A DNA stretch of 35,737 nucleotides from a bacterium (GTDB taxonomy: Bacteria; Patescibacteriota; Andersenbacteria; UBA10190), in NCBI GenBank assembly GCA_030698495.1, contig JAUYKA010000028.1, positions 1-35,737 of the forward strand, given 5' to 3'. Below the pieces are notes generated by a model. It worked only from the letters and a program-made list of their open reading frames with translations. It was not told the origin of the DNA and ran no database searches. How positions within the stretch are numbered: position 1 is the stretch's first letter; the number at the start of each line of letters is the position of its first letter. A program made the position numbers and the translations under genes. Positions 21,971 to 31,000 of this stretch are shown here, one piece after another.

Positions 21971-22063
21971 TTTATTAGTAGCAAGCAGCAAGTAGTAAGT
22001 AGTACGAGAAAAATACCCCGTCGTCCCCTTGCTACATACTACTTACTACTTACTACTAAATAA
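21971..22063. repeat. Long imperfect inverted repeat with AGTAGTAAGTAGTA units
   Basis: The left arm (about 21971-22004) and right arm (about 22028-22063) are complementary over some 33 bases with a few mismatches. Each arm itself consists of short direct AGTAAGT-type repeats. It lies in the gap before rpsF, between divergent genes. As RNA it would form a long hairpin; as DNA it resembles a small palindromic intergenic element. Confidence 0.65.
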
Positions 22064-22104
22064 GCCTTGCATTTTTCGCCCCAATGGCCTATTCTGGGCA
22101 AACA

Positions 22105-22530
22105 ATGACTGAATACGAAATATCATATATTAGCTCTCCCAACCTCGCCGAGGACGCTCGCGGCGAGCTTGATGCCGCCATTGATTCTTCTGTAGAAAAA
22201 GCGGAAGGCAACATAAGCCATAATTCGGAGAGCATCCGCCGCCGCCTGGTCTATCCGATACAAAAACAAAGTGTCGGCTTCGTGCGCACCCTGCAGGTTT
22301 CTCTTAACCAGGACAAAATAGAAAAATTGCGACAGGATATAAGAAAAATGTCCGGTATTTTGCGTGTCAGCGTACTAGCCACGCCCCGCCGCGCCGAAGT
22401 TTCCACCTCTATATTTGAGGTGACCAAAGAACAACCGGCCGAAAAGAAGCCCACCACACCAGCCAAAGCCATATCCATGGAAGAAGTGGAAGAGAAAATC
22501 GAGGAAGCCCTGGACGAAGAAGTCAAATAA
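22105..22530 (+). CDS. rpsF: 30S ribosomal protein S6
   Basis: S6 binds the central domain of 16S rRNA together with S18, which is encoded two genes downstream. TEYEISYISSPNL, then RRRLVYPIQKQSVGFVRTLQVSL, then KIEKLRQDIRKMSGILRVSVL follow the S6 fold in order. The C-terminus has an acidic and proline-rich extension common in CPR and other bacteria. I chose ATG at 22105 because S6 proteins begin directly at this YE segment; ATG at 22084 would add seven residues and neither has a clear ribosome binding site. It is the first gene of rpsF-ssb-rpsR. rplI, the usual fourth member, is absent, as expected for CPR. Confidence 0.93.
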   Translation: MTEYEISYISSPNLAEDARGELDAAIDSSVEKAEGNISHNSESIRRRLVYPIQKQSVGFVRTLQVSLNQDKIEKLRQDIRKMSGILRVSVLATPRRAEVSTSIFEVTKEQPAEKKPTTPAKAISMEEVEEKIEEALDEEVK

Positions 22531-22553
22531 ATTTTACATTTAGCGAAGCGAAT
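22531..22553 (+). promoter_or_regulatory. Conserved pre-start sequence of ssb
   Basis: TTTAGCGAAGCGA followed by three bases and ATG occupies the gap between the rpsF stop and ssb. Almost the same 24 bases precede rpsR (23124-23147), with two differences. No Shine-Dalgarno sequence is present, so this shared stretch may serve as the initiation signal. Confidence 0.45.
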
Positions 22554-23039
22554 ATGGATCTTAACAAAGCAATGATTATCGGCCGCTTAACCCGCGACCC
22601 GGAAACCAGAACCACCCCCCAAGGCATCACTGTTGCTAATTTTAGTGTAGCCACCAATCGTGTCTGGAAAGACAACCAGGGTAATCAGCGCGACGCTACC
22701 GAGTATCACAACATTGTCGCTTGGCGCCGGCTCGGAGAAATCTGCGCCCAATATTTAGCCAAGGGACGTCAAGTTTACATTGAAGGCCACCTGCAAACCA
22801 GAAGCTGGGAAGGGCAAGACGGCAAGAAAAACTATCGCACGGAGATAGTCGCCGACAACATGATTATGCTTGGCAACCGCTCGGACAACGCCGGCAGCGC
22901 ACCCGCTAAACCCACCTATAGCGCCGTTCCACCTGCGCAAGTCAACATGGATCAACCGACACCCACACCGGCCAACGTCTCCGCTCCTGCCGCCCCCGCC
23001 AGCGATGAAGAAATCCGCATTGAAGATATCCCATTTTAA
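22554..23039 (+). CDS. ssb: Single-stranded DNA-binding protein
   Basis: The OB fold covers residues 1-110: MDLNKAMIIGRLTRDPETR, then TEYHNIVAWRRLGEICAQYLAKGRQVYIEGHLQTRSWEGQDG, and YRTEIVADNMIMLG. The proline- and alanine-rich linker that follows and the acidic tail ending IEDIPF are the protein-interaction end typical of bacterial SSB. At 161 residues it is a normal size. It lies between rpsF and rpsR as in most bacteria. It covers single strands during replication, recombination and repair and works with RecA, which is encoded nearby on the other strand. Confidence 0.96.
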   Translation: MDLNKAMIIGRLTRDPETRTTPQGITVANFSVATNRVWKDNQGNQRDATEYHNIVAWRRLGEICAQYLAKGRQVYIEGHLQTRSWEGQDGKKNYRTEIVADNMIMLGNRSDNAGSAPAKPTYSAVPPAQVNMDQPTPTPANVSAPAAPASDEEIRIEDIPF

Positions 23040-23079
23040 ATAAATGCAAAACGTAAAGCGCAAAACTAAAAATAATTGT

Positions 23080-23122
23080 GTCCCGCTACAGCGGGACTCC
23101 AATATTTTGCCTTTTTCGTTTT
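23080..23122 (+). terminator. Terminator-like hairpin between ssb and rpsR
   Basis: GTCCCGC (23080-23086) and GCGGGAC (23091-23097) form a seven-base stem with loop TACA, followed by a T-rich run. A-rich sequence before the stem is roughly complementary to the T-rich run, so it could act in both directions. rpsR follows, so it may only reduce read-through. Confidence 0.6.
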
Positions 23123-23123
23123 A

Positions 23124-23147
23124 AATTTTACTTTTAGCGAAGCGATT
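23124..23147 (+). promoter_or_regulatory. Conserved pre-start sequence of rpsR
   Basis: This stretch, ending TTTTAGCGAAGCGATT before the ATG, repeats the sequence before ssb with two changes. It also lacks a Shine-Dalgarno motif. Confidence 0.45.
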
Positions 23148-23369
23148 ATGCCTATCAAAAGACAACGCAATACAGTCTGTGTGTTCTGCGCCGAAGGCGT
23201 GAACGAAATTTCTTTCCGCGACACTGATGTTCTGCGCCGCTTCACCAGCAGCCAGAATAAAATTTTGCCTCGCAAAAAAACCGGCTCTTGCGCCAAACAT
23301 CAGCGCAAAATCGCCCGCGAAATAAAACGTGCCCGCGAAATGGGATTACTCGGCTATCGCGGACAATAA
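23148..23369 (+). CDS. rpsR: 30S ribosomal protein S18
   Basis: The 73-residue product has the S18 core ISFRDTDVLRRFTSSQNKILPRKKTG followed by CAKHQRKIAREIKRAREMGLLGY. Four cysteines and histidines (CVFC near the start, C and H near residue 49) match the zinc-binding form of S18. ATG at 23148 was chosen because longer in-frame starts would run back through the terminator hairpin. It is the third gene of rpsF-ssb-rpsR and binds S6 in the 30S platform. Confidence 0.96.
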   Translation: MPIKRQRNTVCVFCAEGVNEISFRDTDVLRRFTSSQNKILPRKKTGSCAKHQRKIAREIKRAREMGLLGYRGQ

Positions 23370-23395
23370 AACGCAAAACTTAAAACGCAAATCGA

Positions 23396-23455
23396 AAAAC
23401 AACAACTAAAAACTTAAAAACGTCGTCAATGTTTTTTCTTTTCAGTTGTAGTTTT
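23396..23455. repeat. AT-rich inverted repeat after rpsR, possible terminator
   Basis: A-rich sequence at 23396-23421 is complementary to T-rich sequence at 23431-23455 with few mismatches, around a nine-base loop GTCGTCAAT. It forms a long, weak hairpin ending in T-runs between rpsR and the RNHCP gene. It may end rpsR transcription. Confidence 0.45.
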
Positions 23456-23486
23456 ACCTTTTTAGCTTTTATTTTTTAGTTTTCTT

Positions 23487-23795
23487 ATGGGCTTCATTCC
23501 CCTCAACGAAGGTTTTACCTGCCAACAGTGCGGGCAAGAAATTCCTCCCGCCCCTGGCACTTTTCGCAACCATTGTCCTATTTGTTTAACTTCAAAGCAC
23601 GTTGACCAAAACATACCGGGCGACCGACAGGCTAACTGCCTAGGCTTAATGCCGGCTCAATCCGCTCAAGGCACCGACCCTGACAAACTGGACATTATTC
23701 ACCGATGTATAAAATGCGGTAAAAAAATCGTCAACCGCCGCGCGCCAGACGACAACACCGACCTATTAATAAATTTGACAGCCAATCCCCACTAA
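23487..23795 (+). CDS. RNHCP-domain zinc protein
   Basis: The 102-residue protein has the signature FRNHCPICLTSKHVD at about residues 27-41, which defines the RNHCP domain. Earlier C-x2-C (FTCQQCGQ) and later C-x2-C (HRCIKCGKK) pairs probably bind two zinc ions together with the central cysteines. The product is cytoplasmic. The function of the family is not established; RNA or nucleic-acid binding is only suspected. No ribosome binding site is clear. It is followed by converging genes of the recA cluster. Confidence 0.9.
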   Translation: MGFIPLNEGFTCQQCGQEIPPAPGTFRNHCPICLTSKHVDQNIPGDRQANCLGLMPAQSAQGTDPDKLDIIHRCIKCGKKIVNRRAPDDNTDLLINLTANPH

Positions 23796-23830
23796 ATTAC
23801 CCTCCCCTAGGGCGGCTTTTCATACTGTAT

Positions 23831-23968
23831 TTACTGTATTTGCCTCCAGCCCCAATAAGCATAAGCCAACAATGCCAAACTGATTAAAAACAACAGCGCG
23901 TAAAACACCGTCCGCCGGCGCGACTGCCGCGGTACCGCCACTCTCATCTCCTGTTCATCCTCCATCAT
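23831..23968 (-). CDS. Small single-pass membrane protein downstream of recA
   Basis: The 45-residue product starts MMEDEQEMRVAVPRQSRRR and continues with a 20-residue hydrophobic segment (VFYALLFLISLALLAYAYWG), ending WRQIQ. The arginine cluster before the segment predicts an N-in, C-out orientation. The ATG at 23968 lies 17 bases after the recA stop and TTAGG precedes it by about five bases. It probably is the last gene of the ftsK-rodZ-recA series. No family is recognised. Confidence 0.6.
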   Translation of the reverse strand: MMEDEQEMRVAVPRQSRRRTVFYALLFLISLALLAYAYWGWRQIQ

Positions 23969-23985
23969 AACAGCCTAACGATGTT

Positions 23986-25032
23986 CTAGTTAGCCAACGG
24001 TTTGTTATCCGCCCTATCCTCCGCCTCCACGGCTGCCCAAATTTCCTTGGCCAACTGGGCTGCTAATTTCTTATCCTGCTGTAAAGTGATTTTTGCCGCC
24101 TCGCGTCCTTGCCCCAATTTAACGGCGCCGTAAGCCAACCAACTGCCGGATTTTTCCACCAGCTTTAGGCGTACACCCTGATCAATCAAGTCACCTTCGT
24201 AACTTATTCCCTGGTTATACATAATATCAAACTCGGCTATCTTGAACGGCGCCGCCACTTTGTTTTTAACCACTTTGGCGTAAACCCGATTGCCGATAAT
24301 TTTCTCGCCCAGCTTTATATTCGCCCGGCGCCTTACCTCAATTCGCACTGATGAATAAAACTTCAGCGCCTTGCCGCCGGTTGTCGTTTCCGGATTACCG
24401 AACATAACACCAATCTGCATGCGCACCTGGTTAATAAATATAACCGTGGTATTGGTCTTAGCTGAAATACCAGTCAGCTTGCGCAGCGCTTTCGACATTA
24501 GTCTGGCCTGTAAACCGATTGAAGCATCACCCATCTCTCCTTCAATCTCCGCCCGCGGCGTCAAAGCCGCCACGGAATCAATCACAATCAAATCCACCGC
24601 CGCCGATAACACTAGTGTCTCGACAATATCCAGCGCCTGCTCACCCGTATCCGGCTGACTTATTAAAAGACTATCCACATCCACCCCCACTCGCTTGGCG
24701 TATTGCGGATCCAGCGCGTGCTCCGCGTCCACGTACGCCACCGTCCCGCCTTTTTTCTGGGCATGAGCCGAAATATGTAGCGCTAAAGTTGATTTACCGC
24801 TGGACTCCGGACCGTATATTTCTATAATTCTGCCCCGCGGCACGCCCTTAATACCCAACGCTATATCCAAAGAAATTGATCCCGTGGAAATTGAATCGAC
24901 ATCAACCCTCCGCGCTTCTCCTAATTTCATAATCGCTCCCTCGCCAAAACGCTCTTTTATACTCTCCACCGCCGCCGCTACCGCCTCTTGACGACTATTC
25001 ACGGACACTGATTTAGTCTGTTGTTGAACCAT
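23986..25032 (-). CDS. recA: Recombinase A
   Basis: RecA forms ATP-dependent filaments on single-stranded DNA, performs strand exchange and triggers the SOS response. Walker [10 protein letters not shown], the VDAEHALDP segment, [22 protein letters not shown] and the L2 region with [26 protein letters not shown] are all present in order. With 348 residues it is a normal size. I chose ATG at 25032; a TTG at 25050 would add six residues. There is no Shine-Dalgarno sequence, and TAAATA lies seven bases before the ATG, so this could be another leaderless start, although a -35 is not convincing. It lies downstream of the RodZ-like gene. Confidence 0.97.
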   Translation of the reverse strand: MVQQQTKSVSVNSRQEAVAAAVESIKERFGEGAIMKLGEARRVDVDSISTGSISLDIALGIKGVPRGRIIEIYGPESSGKSTLALHISAHAQKKGGTVAYVDAEHALDPQYAKRVGVDVDSLLISQPDTGEQALDIVETLVLSAAVDLIVIDSVAALTPRAEIEGEMGDASIGLQARLMSKALRKLTGISAKTNTTVIFINQVRMQIGVMFGNPETTTGGKALKFYSSVRIEVRRRANIKLGEKIIGNRVYAKVVKNKVAAPFKIAEFDIMYNQGISYEGDLIDQGVRLKLVEKSGSWLAYGAVKLGQGREAAKITLQQDKKLAAQLAKEIWAAVEAEDRADNKPLAN

Positions 25033-25138
25033 AAACAAATATTTACTCAATTAAAAAATCAACAACGCACAAGCAAAACTCATGCGCCCTCCCGTACTAT
25101 TAGCGTACGCTCGTTACCACTTCCCCGCAACACTAAAG

Positions 25139-25804
25139 TCAATCCCCAGCCAACAAAACGTCTTTCTGGATCACCCTTACTCTACCCGCCCCGTTCTTCG
25201 CCGCCACCCGCAATATATTAATACCCGGATGCAAACGCACTTCTTGCGTAAACGAACCGCCGCTATCCAACAAAACCTGCTCATCGTTTACCGTCACTTC
25301 TGCATCTTTAGCCGCTCTGCCTTCAAGTGTAATTAAACTATCCGTAACTACTCCCCCCGCGGGCGCCGCTACAGCCAAGTCAGGCAAATGAACGAAAGAA
25401 GCCATTTGCCAAGCCACATAACTGCCCACTGATAAGGCCACTAAAAACAACGCCGCCGCCAATATCCATCGCGGCGTCAGAGTTGCCGCTAACCACGATC
25501 TGGGACGGTGAACTCTCAAAGGCACAAACTCACGAGCGCCGCACAACACTCTTTGAAAAGCCCGCTGTGTTTGTTCTGCGTATATTCCTAAATATTTCGC
25601 GTATTGGGCAAAAGCGCCACGAGCATATATCTCTGCCGTGAAAACGGACAGATCGCCGTTTTCCAGCGCCGCCAAATGTTTGGCCGGCACCCTAATCTCT
25701 CTGGCCACCTCCTGACAAGACTTACCGCTGCGCCGACGCGCCTCTTCCAACAAGCGCCCCACAGTAACATCCGGTCTTGTCCGGCACGGTCTTGTACCTA
25801 CCAT
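25139..25804 (-). CDS. RodZ-like membrane protein with N-terminal helix-turn-helix
   Basis: The 221-residue protein begins with an XRE-type helix-turn-helix at about 14-62 (VGRLLEEARRRSGKSCQEVAREIRVPAKHLAALENGD), including the tyrosine-rich FAQYAKYLGI segment typical of RodZ cytoplasmic domains. A membrane helix spans about 112-133. The outer part is a beta-sandwich (LITLEGRAAKDAEVTVNDEQVLLDSGGSFTQEVRLHPGIN), as in glucodextranase-like or Big domains. In other bacteria RodZ links MreB to the envelope; no mreB is in this window. The ATG overlaps the ftsK stop (25798) and AGAGGAAG precedes it, so the two genes are coupled. Confidence 0.85.
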   Translation of the reverse strand: MVGTRPCRTRPDVTVGRLLEEARRRSGKSCQEVAREIRVPAKHLAALENGDLSVFTAEIYARGAFAQYAKYLGIYAEQTQRAFQRVLCGAREFVPLRVHRPRSWLAATLTPRWILAAALFLVALSVGSYVAWQMASFVHLPDLAVAAPAGGVVTDSLITLEGRAAKDAEVTVNDEQVLLDSGGSFTQEVRLHPGINILRVAAKNGAGRVRVIQKDVLLAGD

Positions 25805-28020
25805 ACATCTTCCTCTCTGTGATTATCTTCCCGTTTAGGCGCCAGCGTTGGCATCGGAACAGCCTCACGCGGCACGTATTCAATTTCGTTCGCACCCACC
25901 AGCACTTCCCGCGGTTTATTGCCTTCGGCCTGGCCGATAACACCTTGCTCCTGCAATGTGTCCAAAAGCCGGGCCGCTCTGGCGTATCCCACGCGCAAAC
26001 GCCTCTGTAATAAACTGGCGCTTATTTTCCGGGCATCAAGAGCTAGACGCTTAGCCTCATTTAATAACGCGTCGTCATCTCCACCAACCACCCCCCCGTA
26101 ATCAACGCCCGATTCCGGCATTATAATGGATTCTTCTTCCTCGTATTCAGGCGCTTCATTGTTTTCCACCACATATTTGACCGCTTCCCTGACTTCCTCC
26201 TCTGACACATACCCCCCTTGCAAACGTTTTGGCTTGGTGTTGTCGGCAGCCATATAAAGCATGTCGCCTGTTCCTAGTAGTTTTTCTGCTCCGGCTATAT
26301 CCAAAATAGTGCGCGAGTCAACCTGCGACGCAACCTTAAAAGCTATACGCGTCGGTATATTAGCCTTAATCAAACCGGTAATAACATTAACCGACGGGCG
26401 TTGTGTCGCCAGCACCAGATGAATGCCAACCGCGCGAGCCAATTGACTCAAACGCACCACCGGACCTTCCACGTCGCGCGCGTGCTTGGCCATCAAGTCA
26501 GCCAATTCGTCAATCACAATCACAATAAACGGCAGAGCGCTGTCGGGATTATTAATGTTGTAAGACAGTAAATTACGTGACCCGGACTCTTCCAGTTTCT
26601 TATACCGCTTGTCCATCTCCCCCAGCGCCCACTTCAGCGCATTCAAGGTTTGCCCGGTATCCACAATTACTCTATTGCCCCATAAATGAGGAATACCGTT
26701 ATAAGCGGTTAGCTCCACTCTTTTCGGATCCACCAGCACTAAGCGCAGTAATGCCGGAGAATTGCGATGCATTAATGACATTAATATCGAATGAATGCAC
26801 ACCGACTTCCCCGAATTAGTCGCTCCGGCAATCAAAAGGTGAGGCATCCTGTCCAGCTCGCCTGTAATTACCTCACCCGAGACATCCTTACCTAATGCAA
26901 AGGTCAAAGGTGACTCCATCCGCCGCATTTCTTTTGAGCCCAGCAAATCGCGCAGTCTCACCAAAGCCACTTTCTTATTCGGTATTTCCACGCCGACCAA
27001 ATCGGTGTTAGGTATCGGCGCTTCAATACGCACCGGGTGTGCCATCAGCGCACGCGCCAAGTCGTTCTGCAATGCCGTAATCTGCGACAACCTAACCCCT
27101 TCATCCGGACGTAATGTATACTGCGTTACCGTCGGCCCCACTTTTGCCTTCCCCATCGTTACCGTGATATTAAAATTACTCAAAGTGCTTTCAATTATGC
27201 TTTTATTGTTCTCCACGTCTCCACCTTCCGGCTGCAATGAAGATGAAGACAAAATCTCCAGTGGAAAAGCATTGTAACGCTTATTAGCCGCCCGCAGTTG
27301 TTGACGGCGCAAATCATCTTGTTGCTTCTCTCTCTTAGCCTGCTTATCATCTAAGTGCAACTGGTTGCTATCAGCTGGCGCCGGATGCGCCATGTGGCTT
27401 ATTCTAAAATGAGGCAGTGTCGGTGGCACCACGTCTTCATCACCCTCCTCTGCCGTATTCCTTCTTAACCTGAACCACCCCAGCCAGCCGACAATATCTG
27501 TCGGTGACAAATCAAATGTTATCAGCAGACCAACCACTAAAGCTGCGCCGTAAATCAACAACGACACCAGTGACGACATGGCTAAACTCAAGGGATAACT
27601 TAACATAAACCCCAAAAAGCCGCCGCCTTTTCCTTCGTAAGCCACCTGCAAAGCATCATCAGTACTAACACCCAGTAAATGAAATACGGCCAATAAACCG
27701 ACCACCGCCAGCGCGGCGCCGACAATACGCAGTTTTGCCAGAGGCTCGCGCCCCGGACGCAGTAACCGATAGCCGATATACATCATCAAAAACGGCGTCG
27801 GATAAGCCAGCCACCCTACTAATTGCCTTAAGGCAATTAGTAGGGCCACACCCACCTTGCCCGCCTGATTAAAAAAGCTTAAGACAATTATCACCGCCAA
27901 CAACAGTAAAATCACCCCGACTACCGCCTGTTTCGTTTCTGGACGCAGCCAGCCTGTCTGACGCAGCGTTTGGCCGCCTCGTTGCGAGTGTTTCTTGCGT
28001 CTAAAAGGATTTAAGCCCAT
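25798..28020 (-). CDS. ftsK: DNA translocase FtsK/SpoIIIE
   Basis: This double-stranded DNA pump clears chromosomes from the division septum. The 740-residue protein starts with four or so membrane segments between residues 30 and 170 (VVGVILLLLAVIIVLSFF, IVGAALAVVGLLAVF and others). A charged linker and the motor follow: Walker A IAGATNSGKSV, then LPFIVIVIDELADLMA (Walker B) and LATQRPSVNVITGLIKANIP. The final winged helix (gamma domain) includes ARKISASLLQRRLRVGYARAARLLDTL. The size fits the compact SpoIIIE type. A perfect 32-bp palindrome lies inside the first membrane region. The gene precedes the RodZ-like gene and overlaps it. Confidence 0.96.
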   Translation of the reverse strand: MGLNPFRRKKHSQRGGQTLRQTGWLRPETKQAVVGVILLLLAVIIVLSFFNQAGKVGVALLIALRQLVGWLAYPTPFLMMYIGYRLLRPGREPLAKLRIVGAALAVVGLLAVFHLLGVSTDDALQVAYEGKGGGFLGFMLSYPLSLAMSSLVSLLIYGAALVVGLLITFDLSPTDIVGWLGWFRLRRNTAEEGDEDVVPPTLPHFRISHMAHPAPADSNQLHLDDKQAKREKQQDDLRRQQLRAANKRYNAFPLEILSSSSLQPEGGDVENNKSIIESTLSNFNITVTMGKAKVGPTVTQYTLRPDEGVRLSQITALQNDLARALMAHPVRIEAPIPNTDLVGVEIPNKKVALVRLRDLLGSKEMRRMESPLTFALGKDVSGEVITGELDRMPHLLIAGATNSGKSVCIHSILMSLMHRNSPALLRLVLVDPKRVELTAYNGIPHLWGNRVIVDTGQTLNALKWALGEMDKRYKKLEESGSRNLLSYNINNPDSALPFIVIVIDELADLMAKHARDVEGPVVRLSQLARAVGIHLVLATQRPSVNVITGLIKANIPTRIAFKVASQVDSRTILDIAGAEKLLGTGDMLYMAADNTKPKRLQGGYVSEEEVREAVKYVVENNEAPEYEEEESIIMPESGVDYGGVVGGDDDALLNEAKRLALDARKISASLLQRRLRVGYARAARLLDTLQEQGVIGQAEGNKPREVLVGANEIEYVPREAVPMPTLAPKREDNHREEDVW
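27814..27845. repeat. Perfect 32-bp palindrome inside ftsK
   Basis: CCCTACTAATTGCCTT (27814-27829) is followed without a gap by its exact reverse complement AAGGCAATTAGTAGGG (27830-27845). It codes for ALLIALRQLVG in a membrane segment of FtsK. No spacer and no mismatch are present. Confidence 0.9.
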
Positions 28021-28099
28021 TATCTAACAGCTAATAGATATACTCCTATAGCCTAGCACATTCCGCGCTATTTTACCCTCCCCCAGTATATTAACCCGC

Positions 28100-31000
28100 C
28101 TATTTAGTCGGACCCCGCTGTTCTTGTTCAAAATTCGGGTGCATTTCTTTCTCGTTCGCGATTACGGCCTTAATCTCCCGAGTAAGCCTGGAATCACCGC
28201 GATAACCCGTCCCTACCGGGATCAGACGGCCGATAATAACGTTCTCTTTCAAACCATGCAGCGCGTCTTCTCGCCCCGTTACCGCCGCGTCTATTAACGT
28301 CCGTGCCGTTTCCATGAACGAAGCCGCCGCCAGGAAACTATTAGTCGTCAAAGCCACCTTGGTAATACCCAGCAAAAGCCTTTCGCCTACCGCCGGTTTC
28401 TTATTCTCTTTCTCGGCCACTCGGTTCGCTCGTAAAAACACTTGTAATTCTATTACCCGCCCTGTAGGCAAATCGGTATCACCCGCGTCTTTCACTCTCA
28501 CTCGAGAAAGCATTTGCCGCACAATAATTTCCAGATGCTTGTCGTTAATCGTCTCACCTTGAATACCGTAAACCTGCTGCACCTCACGCAGAATGTATCG
28601 CTGTACCGCTCGTACTCCAGCGCTGGCAAACAAGTCCTGCACGTTCATATGTCCCTCCGTCAGCTGGCGCCCGGCTGTCACGCTATCACCATTAGCAACT
28701 TCCAATGAAGTTGTCAGCGGTACTCGGTACTCACGAACATCTTTGTCACGGCCGCGCAAAAGCAAAGAGCCATCTTTAATAGTGACTGTTCCGGAAAAAG
28801 GCGCTGTTATTTTTTCCGCTTCGATATTAACAAACAACGCTTCACCCTTCTTCACTCGGCTGCCGGATTTTATCCCACGGGCTGTCTCCGCTCCCGCTAT
28901 CAAGAACTCCTGCATTCTTGAGCCTTTACTGGTCACGGTTATCACATTCTCTTTGCCTTCCTCATATATTTTTACATCCCCGTCAATCTCGCTCATTACC
29001 GCCTTACCTTTCGGCTGACGCGCCTCAAACAACTCTTCTACCCGCGGCAAACCTTGAGTAATGTCTTCTCCACCCGCTCCACCTGAATGAAACGTTCTCA
29101 TCGTCAACTGCGTACCCGGTTCACCAATAGCCTGCGCCGCCACCACTCCCACCGCCTCACCGATTTCCACCAGACGATTATGCCCCAAATCCCAACCGTA
29201 ACACGTTTGGCAAATGCCCTTTTTCGCTTTACACGTCACCACCGACCTGATCAAAACTTCTTCCACGCCCAGCTTATCAATTTCCGCCGCGATATCTTCG
29301 TCGACTAGCGTGCCTCGTGGTAACACCGTCTTTCCCGTTCTGGGATGCTTCACTCCTTCCGATAATATTCTACCTAAAGACCGCTGCCCCAAAGTGGATC
29401 CCAGCTCTTCGCTATCCGCCTTATTCAAAATTCCACCTTCGATATCCTGACAATCTTCCTCGCGCACCACCACATCCTGCGCCACGTTCACTAACCGCCT
29501 CGTCAAATATCCCGCCGATGCCGTACGCAGCGCCGTGTCTGCCATACCTTTTCTGGTACCGTGCGTCGACAAGAAATATTCTAGTGCGTTAAACCCTTCT
29601 TTAAAACTGCTTTTAATCGGCAACTCTACCACCCGCCCCGTCGGACCGGCTACCGTTCCTTTCATCCCCATCATCTGTAGTGTCTGCCCCCACGACCCTC
29701 TGGCACCGGAACTTACCATGGCAAATACCGAACTTTCCGGATCCAACGCTGCCTGTGTCGCCTTGCTCATTGTCTCTCTCGCCCTGTCCCAAACCGCCAC
29801 CGTCATCCGATAACGTTCCTCTTCTGTTAACAATCCATCTTCATACTGCTCTCTTATGGCTGTCACTTCCGTTTCCGCCCGCTTAAGTATTTCCTCCTTG
29901 TTCTCCGGCACCCTCAAGTCCAGCATACCCCATGACAAGCCACTATGCGTCGCGAACCGGAAACCAAGATTCTTCATTCTATCAATAAATACCGCTGTTG
30001 CTTCCGACCCGTGATTGCTCAACGCCCGCGCAATAATTTTTTTCAGCTGCCCCTTATCCAAAGCCCGATTAACAAACTCATAACCTTCCGGCATTATCTC
30101 GTAAAATAACAGACGCCCAATTGTAGTCTCCAGCAACTCCGGAGTTTTTCGGGAATTTCCTGCTTGCGGATCCGGCGCTTTAATTGGAGCATTTATCGCT
30201 ACTTGTCCCAGCTCAAACGCCATCACCGCTTCTTCTGTGGAAGCGAAAGCCCGACCACTTCCCTTAGCGCCTTCTTTAGCCATAGTCATGTAATAAATAC
30301 CCAGCACTACGTCCTGTGTCGCCGAAGTTGAAGGCCGCCCATCGGCGGGCTTAAGCAAATTATGGCTGGCCAACATAATTTTATCGGCTTCAAACCGCGC
30401 CTGGGCGGACAACGGCACATGCACCGCCATTTGATCTCCATCGAAATCGGCGTTAAACGGCACCGTTACCATTGGATGAATCTGGATTGCCTTACCTTCA
30501 ATCAGCACCGGCTGAAATGCCTGAATACCAAGACGATGCAAGGTTGGCGCGCGATTAAGCAGTACTTTATGCGTTTTTGTCACTTCTTCCAGTGAATCCC
30601 AGACTTCGGGAATACCTTGTTCTATTAAGCGACCGGCCGAACGAATATTATGCGCCAACTCCCGCTCGATTAATTCATGAATAACAAAAGGCTTGAACAG
30701 CTCCAGTGCCATTGTTTTCGGCAAACCGCATTGATACAGCTCTAAATCCGGACCAATTACAATAACCGAACGCCCGGAATAGTCCACGCGCTTGCCTAAT
30801 AAATTCTGCCGAAACCGTCCCTGTTTTCCCTTCAGCATATCAGCCAAAGATTTCAGCTGCCGGCGCTGGCCGGTTGTGCTCATAGTGGTTGAACCGCGCC
30901 GCGCTGAATTATCAACTAACGCGTCAATCGCTTCCTGCAACATGCGCTTCTCGTTACGGGTAATTACCTCCGGCGCTCCCAATTCCAACAATCGGCGCAG

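Noticed and set aside
23796-23830. GC-rich CCCTAGGG region after the RNHCP gene as terminator
   Set aside because: Only a weak mismatched stem can be drawn, so it is not listed.
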